The notes: generated from the letters alone by a model not told the origin. 15,424 nt of DNA from CAYRMV01 sp964425255 (GCA_964425255.1 CAYRMV010000082.1:1-15424); one strand, 5' to 3'; counted from the stretch's first letter, positions 7,379 through 14,606 are shown. Made by a program: numbers and translations.

Positions 7379-8986
7379 ATGAAATTAAATATTTTCCAAG
7401 TACTTGTTGCGTTTTTTGTTGGTACTTTTTCTGCCAAGTCTCAGACTTTTCAGTTGGTAAAGGATTTATATCCTTCGACTGAGCATCTGTTGTATGACTA
7501 TGATGCAGGGATGACTTACTTTAATGGCAAGCTTTACTTTACTTCGTATTTTGGCGATATCGTTGTTTCGGATGGAAGCAGCGCAGGTACGCAAATCATT
7601 TCGAACTTAGGAATGCAGAAGATGACTGCTTTAGATTTTCACAAAAATCGGTTCGTTCCGATGGGAGATAAGCTCTATTATAAAAACAGGCGCAATGAAT
7701 TGTGTGTAACTGATGGAACAACGAATGGAACGACGATGGTGGCGGATATTCACCCGACTGATACTTCGGAGTTTTATGGTGTGAAAACCATCGTTGGCGC
7801 AACTAACGACAAACTTTTTTTTGTTGGAAATGACGGTGTACATGGTTTTGAGCTGTGGGTTAGCGATGGAACGGAAAGCGGAACTCAGCTTATTAGTGAT
7901 TTTGCTCCAGGTGTAATCGGTTTTTTTCACACAACTTCAAAACATCATGTAGGGACAGTTTTTGACAATAAATTGTATTTTTTTGCCAATGACCAAACAA
8001 ATGGCTGGGAGCCATGGGTTAGCGACGGGACACCTGCGGGAACTTTTATGCTCGTAAATTCAAATCCAACGGGACACTGCAGCAACGTGATGGCCGCAAC
8101 GATTGGCGGTTTTGCGGGTAGTGAAATGAAGTTTTTTCCATTCAATAACGCGGTTTATTTTACTGCCTATGACGGTATTTACAAAACTGACGGTACTGTT
8201 TCGGGTACCTCATTGGAAATCAGCGGATCGAGTTATGGTGCGAATCTATTGACGTCGATGTGTGTTTTCGACAACCACTTGTATTTTGATCATTTCAGCT
8301 CAGGCAAACGCATGTTAGGCAAATCCGACGGCACACTTGCTGGAACGGTTCTCGTCGATACGTTGCCGGGGGCGCTCTCCCGAGGTTTTCAAGTGTTCGA
8401 TGGAACACTTTACTTTCGATGTAAACCAACCGGCTACTCTTCTTCAGATCGTGACTACATTGCAAAGCTAACGGGCAGTGAGGTTGACAGCTTGTCGCGT
8501 GCTACGTCTGGATATTTTAACCAAGGCGTTTCGATCGTTCAACCGATTGGGGCTGACTTTTTGTACCTTGGCGACTACAACAATCACGGCATCTTTCGCT
8601 ACAACAATGGGGAAAATGTGCTGGTGAATCAAGATTTTACGAGCACTTTCGACAACTTGCTCAGCACGCCGATTGGAACCTTTGCCATTGGCACCAATTC
8701 TGCCTACGGATATGAACTTTGGAAGTGGGTTGAGGGGACAAGTGTCGATGTTGAAGAGCTTGATTCTTTGTCTATCAGCAGTATCTACCCGAATCCCGTG
8801 ACGGATTTTCTGACAGTTGAGCTCAGCAAATCTGGCACCATTCGCATCGTAAATGCCTTGGGAATTGATGTGCTCCCTGAGCAAACAGTGGTTGAAATGG
8901 CGACTTTAGATGTTTCCACCTTGTCACCTGGCGTCTATTACATCGTTTATGAAGCAGGTGAAACTATTGCATTTGTTAAAAGGTAG
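7379..8986 (+). CDS. T9SS-exported repeat protein (DGT..GT repeats)
   Basis: A 535-residue secreted protein. The start is the ATG at 7379, which gives a clean signal peptide (MKLNIFQVLVAFFVGTFSAK, cut near SQT); a TTG 57 nt upstream adds an implausible leader. The body carries six copies of an [ST]DG[ST]xxGT motif at residues 64, 111, 162, 215, 270 and 316, each generally preceded by an aromatic strand such as KLYF or KLFF and often by ELW or EPW. A faint seventh copy (ELWKWVEGTS) is near 446. The 46-55-residue spacing suits beta-propeller blades or beta-sandwich repeats. The last 70 residues (IYPNPVTDFLTVEL ... LSPGVYYIVY) are a textbook T9SS type A sorting domain. It is expected at the cell surface or released. 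The target is unknown; adhesion or binding is a guess. The second half looks richer in GC than its surroundings. Confidence 0.88.
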   Translation: MKLNIFQVLVAFFVGTFSAKSQTFQLVKDLYPSTEHLLYDYDAGMTYFNGKLYFTSYFGDIVVSDGSSAGTQIISNLGMQKMTALDFHKNRFVPMGDKLYYKNRRNELCVTDGTTNGTTMVADIHPTDTSEFYGVKTIVGATNDKLFFVGNDGVHGFELWVSDGTESGTQLISDFAPGVIGFFHTTSKHHVGTVFDNKLYFFANDQTNGWEPWVSDGTPAGTFMLVNSNPTGHCSNVMAATIGGFAGSEMKFFPFNNAVYFTAYDGIYKTDGTVSGTSLEISGSSYGANLLTSMCVFDNHLYFDHFSSGKRMLGKSDGTLAGTVLVDTLPGALSRGFQVFDGTLYFRCKPTGYSSSDRDYIAKLTGSEVDSLSRATSGYFNQGVSIVQPIGADFLYLGDYNNHGIFRYNNGENVLVNQDFTSTFDNLLSTPIGTFAIGTNSAYGYELWKWVEGTSVDVEELDSLSISSIYPNPVTDFLTVELSKSGTIRIVNALGIDVLPEQTVVEMATLDVSTLSPGVYYIVYEAGETIAFVKR

Positions 8987-9029
8987 TGGTTGCAACGTTA
9001 AATAGCTAAAAATTTATTATTTTTAAGCA

Positions 9030-9527
9030 ATGAAAGTAATCTAAACAATTTGGATAACCTTTATTTTGTGTGCGTTTTTATCGATTGAAGTTAACGCTCA
9101 AAGTAAGGCAAAGGGTGTATCTGCCAAGGTGAATGGTAAATTGTGGAAAAGCGATGAAACCAACAGCTCTGCTGTATGGGACAGTATTGAACAATCACTT
9201 TCAATCATGGCTGTTAAACCTGAAACGGGAGAATACCTAAATTTTAAATTAATATCTGTTGGTAATTTATACTCCAAAGGTTTTCGTGTAGGAGAATATT
9301 ACTTCTCACAAAAAACAAATTTCTTGGACAACTATTCTGCGAGTGCATTCTATATTGCAAGTGAAAATTCCATTCCGATTTCTGGAACAAAAGAGGATAT
9401 TCAACACACCTTGGTCTTTGTTGCCCAAAAATTAGGTGTCGTTGGAAGTTGGTTCGCAGGACTTGTGGCGACAGGAATCAGTTTGTTTTTTGCTCTTAAA
9501 CACTTGCACCATGAAAAGAAAAAGTAA
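9030..9527 (+). pseudogene. Small exported-protein gene with nonsense codon in its signal peptide
   Basis: The longest uninterrupted frame runs from a TTG at 9066 (153 residues), but the same frame extends upstream to ATG 9030-9032 as MKVI-stop-TIWITFILCAFLSIEVNAQS. Apart from the TAA at 9042-9044 this is a perfect signal peptide, with a Lys, a hydrophobic core and a site after VNA. A single base change such as AAA to TAA would explain it. The residual TTG start leaves a core too short for export. The mature part (KAKGVSAKVNGKLWKSDE ... VGEYYFSQKT) resembles small Bacteroidota proteins of the DUF6252 kind, although its C-terminus is a transmembrane helix (about 110-135 of the TTG-started product) followed by HLHHEKKK, not the usual final strands. 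It overlaps the next gene by 17 nt. A sequencing error or an alternative start remains possible, so the pseudogene status is provisional. Confidence 0.55.
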
Positions 9528-9990
9528 CACCTTACGAAATATCATTCTATTTCTTTCCTTTCTCTCCGTTTCACTGGGTGTTTTGAAAAATTGGCGTGAG
9601 TTCAATTACCGAAGAGCCTGTATCGCCATGAAGGCAAAGGTGATCGATGCCGATATTACGGTCGCTTCTGGTAAAGGAATGGCCAGTGCTCACTACAAAG
9701 TTACGTATTTGCACGATGCTAAAGTCGATACATTAACCGTTTTTTCATCGATTGAACTTTCGACAAAACAGCCACCTCCGTCCATCGAGGAATTGAAAAG
9801 CCATTCCTTTTTTGTACACTATGTTCCATTAAGAAACCGAGCAAAAACAAGCCTCTACGATCGCATCACAACATCCACTGATGGCATCCTTGACGCCTCA
9901 TTTTATTCTGGTTGGTTTAATTTTGCGTTGCTTATATTGCTCTTAAGTTACCTCGCCAAGCCCTCCATGTTTCGAACGAAAGCAAGTTGA
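9511..9990 (+). CDS. Two-helix membrane protein of unknown function
   Basis: A 159-residue protein starting at ATG 9511 (MKRKSNTLRNIILFLSF). An in-frame upstream start at 9436 would only add residues antisense in character to the preceding gene. One transmembrane helix lies near residues 9-27 and another near 133-150. Between them is a soluble domain of about 100 residues (AMKAKVIDADITV ... FFVHYVPLRNRAKTSLYD). This resembles the DUF3592 architecture, where the inter-helix domain lies outside the cytoplasm; the assignment is tentative. It overlaps the end of the broken exported-protein gene by 17 nt, suggesting the pair was co-transcribed and translationally coupled. Confidence 0.6.
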   Translation: MKRKSNTLRNIILFLSFLSVSLGVLKNWREFNYRRACIAMKAKVIDADITVASGKGMASAHYKVTYLHDAKVDTLTVFSSIELSTKQPPPSIEELKSHSFFVHYVPLRNRAKTSLYDRITTSTDGILDASFYSGWFNFALLILLLSYLAKPSMFRTKAS

Positions 9991-10045
9991 AATAAGTCAG
10001 TGTTCCAGAACCGATAGTGTTGCTCCTCTTTGGTTGGATCAATAT

Positions 10046-10099
10046 TTTTGTTTGTTCAAGATTTAGGTTGAGATCAAGATTTTGATTGAAGTCGAGATT
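10046..10099. repeat. Three tandem imperfect 18-nt repeats
   Basis: Units 10046-10063, 10064-10081 and 10082-10099 each end in (c)aagatt or cgagatt, and the second and third share a ttga core. On the minus strand they read aatcttga/aatctcga every 18 nt, encoding a nominal LDFNQN-LDLNLN-LEQTKI series. The minus-strand frame through them shows no other sign of being a gene. They lie directly before the perfect hairpin. Confidence 0.55.
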
Positions 10100-10108
10100 A
10101 GCCGAGAT

Positions 10109-10142
10109 ATAGTTGAGGCGCGATTTATCGCGCCTCAACTAT
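10109..10142. repeat. Perfect 15-bp hairpin (terminator or REP-like palindrome)
   Basis: Arms 10109-10123 and 10128-10142 pair perfectly over 15 bp around the loop TTTA, with a GC-rich centre (GGCGCGA). It lies 118 nt after the stop codon at 9990. The T tract that follows is weak (only TTT), so a pure terminator is not certain. A dispersed repetitive palindrome is the alternative. Confidence 0.6.
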
Positions 10143-10164
10143 TTAAGATTACCCCTTTAAAACC

Positions 10165-10211
10165 GATTCAGTAATCTAAAATCAGTCTAAATAAGAACCT
10201 TTGTCTGAATC
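10165..10211. promoter_or_regulatory. Inverted repeat GATTCAG/CTGAATC upstream of sdhC
   Basis: Perfect 7-bp inverted repeats at 10165-10171 and 10205-10211, 40 nt apart start to start (about four helical turns). The right half directly follows the TTTG of the predicted sdh promoter. It could be a two-site operator, but the half-sites are short and chance is possible. Confidence 0.3.
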
Positions 10212-10234
10212 ATTTGTTCTATCTGTTAAATTTG
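10200..10234 (+). promoter_or_regulatory. Putative sdhCAB promoter
   Basis: TAAATTTG (10227-10234) matches TAnnTTTG exactly. A TTTG at 10200-10203 precedes it by 23 nt, at the long end of accepted spacing. The -7 box ends 32 nt before the sdhC ATG. Confidence 0.5.
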
Positions 10235-10266
10235 TAGAGAAATTTTTTAAAATTTAATTAGAACAC

Positions 10267-11163
10267 ATGAGTAAGTCTGTACTTTTAAAATCCTCAATTG
10301 CCAAGAAATATTGGATGGCATTGACTGGATTATTTCTGTGTCTGTTCCTAGTAGGGCACTTATTAGGTAACTTGCAGTTATTTATGGATGGTGAAGAAGG
10401 GAAGCGTGCTTTTAACGAATACGCGTACTTCATGGCACACAATCCAGCTATCAAAATTTTGTCTTGGTTGACATACATTTCCATTCTGTTTCATGCAGTG
10501 GATGGAATTTTGTTGACAATCGAAAACAAAAAAGCGCGTCCGGTGAAGTATGCGTACAACAACCCAGGAGCAAATTCAAGTTTTGCTTCACGCAACATGG
10601 CTTTGTTGGGAAGTATCGTCTTGATCTTCATCGCTACACACATGGCAAACTTTTGGTACAAAGTGAAGGTGTCAAAAGCTGACTTTCCTCTTCATAAGGT
10701 TTTTTTAAAACAACCTCAATCCTCAGAGGAGACTGAATTGTACTATACAGTTAACGGAACATATCTGCCTGTTGAGGCTTTTACTAAACCTAATCCCATG
10801 ACTGGTAAAGTAGAGATGAGCATAAAAAACAATACTGAGTTTTATAATACTGAATTCAATTTAAAAATGGATGAAGGATATAAAGATTTACACTCACTTG
10901 TCTATTGGTTTTTTGGACATGATAAGGAGAAAGAAGGGTTTGGAAAACCAAACGAATACGCTCTTTTTGCAGTTATTTTCTATGTGATCGCGATGGCGGT
11001 TTTAGCTTTCCACTTAATGCATGGTTTTTCTTCAGCTTTCCAGTCCTTGGGAGCAAGACATCCAAAATACACTTCTACGATCGAAATAGCTGGAAAAGCA
11101 TTTGGAATTATCATTCCACTAGCATTTGCGATTATTCCGGTTTACATTTTTATGACGAAATAA
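10267..11163 (+). CDS. sdhC: Succinate dehydrogenase cytochrome b subunit
   Basis: Membrane anchor of succinate:quinone oxidoreductase (complex II) of the single-chain, five-helix, diheme type. It holds two b hemes and passes electrons from SdhB to menaquinone. Likely heme ligands are H31 (LVGHLLGNLQLF), H76 (ILFHAVDG), H125 (IATHMANFW) and H249/H252 (FHLMHG). The N-terminus MSKSVLLKSSIAKKYWMALTG and the C-terminal FQSLGARHPKYT are typical of Bacteroidota SdhC. At 298 residues it is about 60-70 longer than the usual 220-240. The excess (about 136-205) falls in the loop between helices III and IV and is hydrophilic, rich in Asn, Lys, Glu and Thr. This first gene of the operon is followed by sdhA after 15 nt. 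Confidence 0.95.
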   Translation: MSKSVLLKSSIAKKYWMALTGLFLCLFLVGHLLGNLQLFMDGEEGKRAFNEYAYFMAHNPAIKILSWLTYISILFHAVDGILLTIENKKARPVKYAYNNPGANSSFASRNMALLGSIVLIFIATHMANFWYKVKVSKADFPLHKVFLKQPQSSEETELYYTVNGTYLPVEAFTKPNPMTGKVEMSIKNNTEFYNTEFNLKMDEGYKDLHSLVYWFFGHDKEKEGFGKPNEYALFAVIFYVIAMAVLAFHLMHGFSSAFQSLGARHPKYTSTIEIAGKAFGIIIPLAFAIIPVYIFMTK

Positions 11164-11178
11164 AAAAAGAATTGTCTT

Positions 11179-13191
11179 ATGTCAGTATTAGATTCAAAAA
11201 TACCCGCAGGTCATATTTCACAAAAATGGACCGATTATAAAAATCATTTAAAATTAGTTGCTCCAAACAACCGTCCGAAAATTGACATTATTGTCGTAGG
11301 AACTGGTTTAGCAGGTGCTTCGGCTGCTGCTTCGTTGGGAGAAATGGGATACAATGTGAAAGCATTCTGTTTCCAAGATTCTCCTCGTCGTGCTCACTCG
11401 ATTGCAGCGCAAGGAGGTATCAACGCAGCAAAAAATTACCAAAATGACGGTGACTCTGTGTTCCGTTTGTTTTATGATACCATCAAAGGTGGCGACTACC
11501 GTGCGCGTGAAGCGAATGTTCACCGTTTGGCGGAAGTTTCTTCCAATATCATTGACCAATGTGTGGCGCAAGGAGTTCCTTTTGCTCGTGAATACGGAGG
11601 TTTGTTAGACAACCGTTCGTTTGGTGGTACTCAGGTTCAACGTACGTTTTACGCTGCTGGTCAAACAGGTCAACAGTTGTTGTTGGGTGCTTACTCTGCG
11701 TTATCTCGCCAGATTGGTTTAGGTCGCGTGAAAATGTACAACCGTCACGAAATGTTGGACATCGTAAAAGTAGATGGAAAAGCACGAGGAATCATCGCAC
11801 GTAACTTGGTAACGGGTGCAATTGAACGTCATTCTGCTCACGCGGTTGTAATTGCTTCGGGAGGATATGGAAACGTATATTTCTTGTCTACCAATGCAAT
11901 GGGAAGTAACGTTACAGCTGCTTGGAAAATCCACAAACAAGGTGCCTATTTTGCAAATCCATGTTATGTACAGATTCACCCAACGTGTATTCCTGTTCAC
12001 GGAACAAACCAATCGAAATTGACTTTGATGTCAGAGTCATTGCGTAATTCGGGTCGAATTTGGGTACCGAAAAAGAAAGAAGATGCGGAAGCAATTCGCG
12101 CTGGACAATTGAAGCCAACACAAATTGCTGAAGAAGATAGAGATTATTATTTGGAGCGTCGTTATCCAGCATTTGGAAACTTGGTTCCTCGTGATGTTGC
12201 TTCACGTGCTGCGAAAGAGCGTTGTGATGCAGGTTACGGAATCGAAGCAAACGATACCAATGAGGGAGTTTACTTGGATTTCTCTACGGAAATTGTATCC
12301 AAAGGAAAACAAGCTGCTTACGCACAAGGAATCCACAATCCTTCCGAAAACCAAATTATTACTTTAGGTAAAAAATGGGTGGAAGAAAAATACGGGAACT
12401 TGTTCCAAATGTATGAGAAAATCACCGACGAAAATCCGTACGAAACACCAATGAAAATTTATCCTGCAGTTCACTATACCATGGGTGGAGTTTGGGTTGA
12501 TTACAACTTGCAGTCGACGATTCCAGGATGTTTCGTTGCGGGTGAAGCGAATTTCTCTGATCACGGTGCAAACCGCTTAGGAGCTTCTGCTTTGATGCAA
12601 GGTTTAGCGGATGGGTATTTCGTCTTACCATACACCATTTCAGATTATTTAGCTGCGGAAATTCGTACGGGTACAATTTCGACTGAAACACCTGAATTCG
12701 AAGAGGCGGAAAAACGAGTGAAGGACCAAATCAACCAATTTTTGTCAAACAATGGTTCGAAGTCAGTGGATCATTTCCACAAACGTTTGGGCTTGATCAT
12801 GTGGAACAAAGTAGGGATGGCTCGTAACGAACAAGGCTTGAAAGAAGCTATTCAAGAAATCGACGCTTTGCGTGCTGAATTCCACAAGGATGTGTTTGTA
12901 CCAGGCAGCGCTGACGAATTGAATCCAGAGTTGGAAAAAGCACTTCGCGTGGCAGATTTCATGGAATTAGGTCAGTTGATGGCCATGGATGCTTTGCAAC
13001 GTAACGAATCGTGTGGAGGTCACTTCCGTGAAGAATACCAAGATGCAGAAGGAGAAACACTTCGCGACGATGAAAACTTCAAGTTCGTAGGTGCTTGGGA
13101 GTACAAAGGAGCAGATATTAGCCAGTCTCAATTGCATAAAGAAGCGTTGAACTATGAATTTATCAAGATTGCGGAGAGGAATTATAAATGA
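11179..13191 (+). CDS. sdhA: Succinate dehydrogenase flavoprotein subunit
   Basis: Catalytic subunit of complex II, oxidising succinate to fumarate with covalent FAD at the cytoplasmic membrane face. The 670-residue protein shows the FAD-binding Rossmann motif VVGTGLAGASAA (39-50), the covalent-FAD histidine H73 in RAHSIAAQGG, and active-site residues H267 (QIHPTC), R338 (VPRDVASR), H432 (VHYTMGG) and R466 (GANRLGAS). Length and residues match the large SdhA type of Bacteroidota and epsilonproteobacterial-like complexes that partner a one-chain SdhC. Codon use is strongly biased, consistent with high expression. It follows sdhC by 15 nt. It is separated from sdhB by an unusual 548-nt interruption holding a four-helix-bundle gene. 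Confidence 0.97.
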   Translation: MSVLDSKIPAGHISQKWTDYKNHLKLVAPNNRPKIDIIVVGTGLAGASAAASLGEMGYNVKAFCFQDSPRRAHSIAAQGGINAAKNYQNDGDSVFRLFYDTIKGGDYRAREANVHRLAEVSSNIIDQCVAQGVPFAREYGGLLDNRSFGGTQVQRTFYAAGQTGQQLLLGAYSALSRQIGLGRVKMYNRHEMLDIVKVDGKARGIIARNLVTGAIERHSAHAVVIASGGYGNVYFLSTNAMGSNVTAAWKIHKQGAYFANPCYVQIHPTCIPVHGTNQSKLTLMSESLRNSGRIWVPKKKEDAEAIRAGQLKPTQIAEEDRDYYLERRYPAFGNLVPRDVASRAAKERCDAGYGIEANDTNEGVYLDFSTEIVSKGKQAAYAQGIHNPSENQIITLGKKWVEEKYGNLFQMYEKITDENPYETPMKIYPAVHYTMGGVWVDYNLQSTIPGCFVAGEANFSDHGANRLGASALMQGLADGYFVLPYTISDYLAAEIRTGTISTETPEFEEAEKRVKDQINQFLSNNGSKSVDHFHKRLGLIMWNKVGMARNEQGLKEAIQEIDALRAEFHKDVFVPGSADELNPELEKALRVADFMELGQLMAMDALQRNESCGGHFREEYQDAEGETLRDDENFKFVGAWEYKGADISQSQLHKEALNYEFIKIAERNYK

Positions 13192-13221
13192 TTTATGTAA
13201 GCACTTCGTGTGAGTTTTTTG

Positions 13222-13287
13222 ATAGTTAAAAGTTGACAGCTAATAGTTAAAAGTGAGTAGTTGACAGGAAAGTAAATTAGTTAACAG
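13222..13287. repeat. Left-end degenerate repeats of the sdh cassette
   Basis: The 12-mer ATAGTTAAAAGT occurs at 13222-13233 and 13243-13254, exactly 21 nt apart. AGTTGACAG occurs at 13231-13239 and 13259-13267, with a variant AGTTAACAG at 13279-13287. Similar gttaaaagt/gttgacag strings are common near four-helix-bundle genes in Bacteroidota (from memory, not checked). Confidence 0.6.
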
Positions 13288-13297
13288 TTTTTATAGC

Positions 13298-13672
13298 ATG
13301 GAAGGGAAAAGTGGAAGTTTTAAGGATTTATTGATTTGGCAAAAGGCAATGGTTCTTTCCAAGGAGATATATCTTTGTTCACTTTCTTTTCCAGAAAATG
13401 AAGTTTTCGGTTTACAATCACAAATTAGAAGAAGTGCAGTTTCTATACCAAGTAATATCTCTGAAGGTTGGGGAAGAAAGAGTCAAAAATCTTATTTGAA
13501 TTTTCTTCGTATTGCTAGAGGCTCATTGTGTGAATTAGAAACGCAGCTGATTTTAGCACATGATTTCTCTTACATCGAAAGGGAACAATTTGATAGAGTT
13601 ATTAACTTGATTGCTGAAGAAAGTAAAATGCTTAATTCACTTATAAATAAAATAGAACTTAATAATATTTAA
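13298..13672 (+). CDS. Four-helix-bundle protein (23S rRNA intervening-sequence protein family)
   Basis: A 124-residue all-helical protein of the family first found in intervening sequences of bacterial 23S rRNA genes and structurally related to Avd of diversity-generating retroelements. Family landmarks are evident: FKDLLIWQKAMVLSKEIY at the N-terminus, then FGLQSQIRRSAVSIPSNISEGWGR in the centre, then FLRIARGSLCELETQL. Length is typical. The biochemical function of free-standing members is unknown; nucleic-acid binding is suspected. It sits in the same orientation between sdhA and sdhB, starting 106 nt after the sdhA stop and ending 67 nt before the sdhB start, bracketed by short repeats. 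Codon use is more AT-rich and less biased than in sdhA and sdhB, which points to later arrival. No reverse transcriptase or rRNA sequence is nearby. Confidence 0.9.
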   Translation: MEGKSGSFKDLLIWQKAMVLSKEIYLCSLSFPENEVFGLQSQIRRSAVSIPSNISEGWGRKSQKSYLNFLRIARGSLCELETQLILAHDFSYIEREQFDRVINLIAEESKMLNSLINKIELNNI

Positions 13673-13694
13673 TTGGCGCAAAGGAAAGGTAAAG

Positions 13695-13724
13695 CTTTTC
13701 GCTATTTACTTTTCACTTTTCGCT
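13695..13724. repeat. Right-end degenerate repeats of the sdh cassette
   Basis: CTTTTCGCT occurs at 13695-13703 and 13716-13724, exactly 21 nt apart, with ACTTTTCAC between. On the complementary strand this reads agcgaaaag-tgaaaagtaaat-agcgaaaag, an inverted and diverged relative of the left-end series (atagttaaaagt, 21-nt period). Confidence 0.55.
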
Positions 13725-13739
13725 TAAATAACTAGATGT

Positions 13740-14501
13740 ATGGCATCAAAAACAATAAACATTAACTTGAAAATTTGGCGTCAGAAAAATGCCAATTCAA
13801 AAGGTTCCATGGAAACGTATAAATTGGACAATGTTTCCACTGACAGCTCCTTTTTGGAAATGTTGGATCAGTTGAATGAACAGTTGATTAACGAGCGCAA
13901 AGAGCCGATTGCTTTCGATCACGATTGTCGTGAGGGGATTTGTGGTATGTGTTCGTTGTACATCAACGGGGAAGCACATGGTCCGGATCGTGCAGTAACG
14001 ACGTGTCAGTTGCACATGCGTAAATTCAAAGATGGTGAAACGATTTATGTAGAGCCATGGAGAGCAAAAGCGTTCCCAATCATCAAAGACTTGGTGGTGG
14101 ATCGTTCTGCTTTTGATCGCATTCAGCAAGCGGGTGGATTCGTTTCGGTAAACACATCGGGGCGTACCATGGATGCAAATGCTATTCCAATTCCGAAAGA
14201 AGATGCGGACAAAGCATTTGAAGCAGCAGCTTGTATCGGATGCGGAGCTTGTGTAGCAACGTGTAAAAACTCTTCTGCGATGTTGTTTGTATCCGCTAAA
14301 GTATCTCAATTGGCTTTGTTGCCACAGGGACAAGTGGAAGCAAAAGACCGCGTTTTGAACATGGTTCGTACCATGGACGAAGAAGGATTCGGAAACTGTA
14401 CAAACACAGGTGCTTGTGCGATTGAATGTCCGAAGGAAATTTCGTTGGATAACATCGCTCGTATGAACCGTGAATATTTGAAAGCAGCAATTAGTCTGTA
14501 A
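13740..14501 (+). CDS. sdhB: Succinate dehydrogenase iron-sulfur subunit
   Basis: Electron-transfer subunit of complex II, linking the SdhA flavin to the SdhC hemes. The 253-residue protein has the plant-type ferredoxin domain with [2Fe-2S] ligands C63, C68, C71 and C89 (DCREGICGMC ... TTC). The C-terminal bacterial ferredoxin domain follows with C165, C168, C171 and C230 for [4Fe-4S], and C175, C220 and C226 for [3Fe-4S]. All ligands are present, so the subunit should be functional. It is the last gene of sdhCAB. Because of the inserted four-helix-bundle gene it depends on read-through over about 550 nt or on an unrecognised promoter; a TACTTTTC string (one mismatch to TAnnTTTG, near 13707-13714) is the only candidate I see. 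A strong terminator follows. Confidence 0.96.
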   Translation: MASKTININLKIWRQKNANSKGSMETYKLDNVSTDSSFLEMLDQLNEQLINERKEPIAFDHDCREGICGMCSLYINGEAHGPDRAVTTCQLHMRKFKDGETIYVEPWRAKAFPIIKDLVVDRSAFDRIQQAGGFVSVNTSGRTMDANAIPIPKEDADKAFEAAACIGCGACVATCKNSSAMLFVSAKVSQLALLPQGQVEAKDRVLNMVRTMDEEGFGNCTNTGACAIECPKEISLDNIARMNREYLKAAISL

Positions 14502-14606
14502 TCTAGCGTTTGATTGACTTCGTTGGTGCTTGGCAGTCTAAGTGTAGATTTACTGCGTATATGCCAGTGTGGTCAAAAATCAGGTTGTAAACGAATTGGA
14601 ATTAAT

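Noticed and set aside
9932..10138. 68-codon minus-strand frame across the 18-nt repeats (LDFNQNLDLNLN)
   Set aside because: The peptide is produced by the tandem repeats and hairpin and runs antisense into the preceding gene; there is no promoter and no domain, so it is treated as repeat DNA.
13298..13672. Diversity-generating retroelement, because the four-helix-bundle protein is related to Avd
   Set aside because: There is no reverse transcriptase, template/variable repeat pair or C-type-lectin target protein in the window.
13298..13672. Residual 23S rRNA sequence around the intervening-sequence-family gene
   Set aside because: The flanks are sdhA and sdhB with short repeats; no rRNA-like sequence is visible.
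13797..14333. 178-codon minus-strand frame opposite sdhB
   Set aside because: It is antisense to conserved Fe-S cluster motifs; composition (Cys, Arg, His-rich) is that of a shadow frame.
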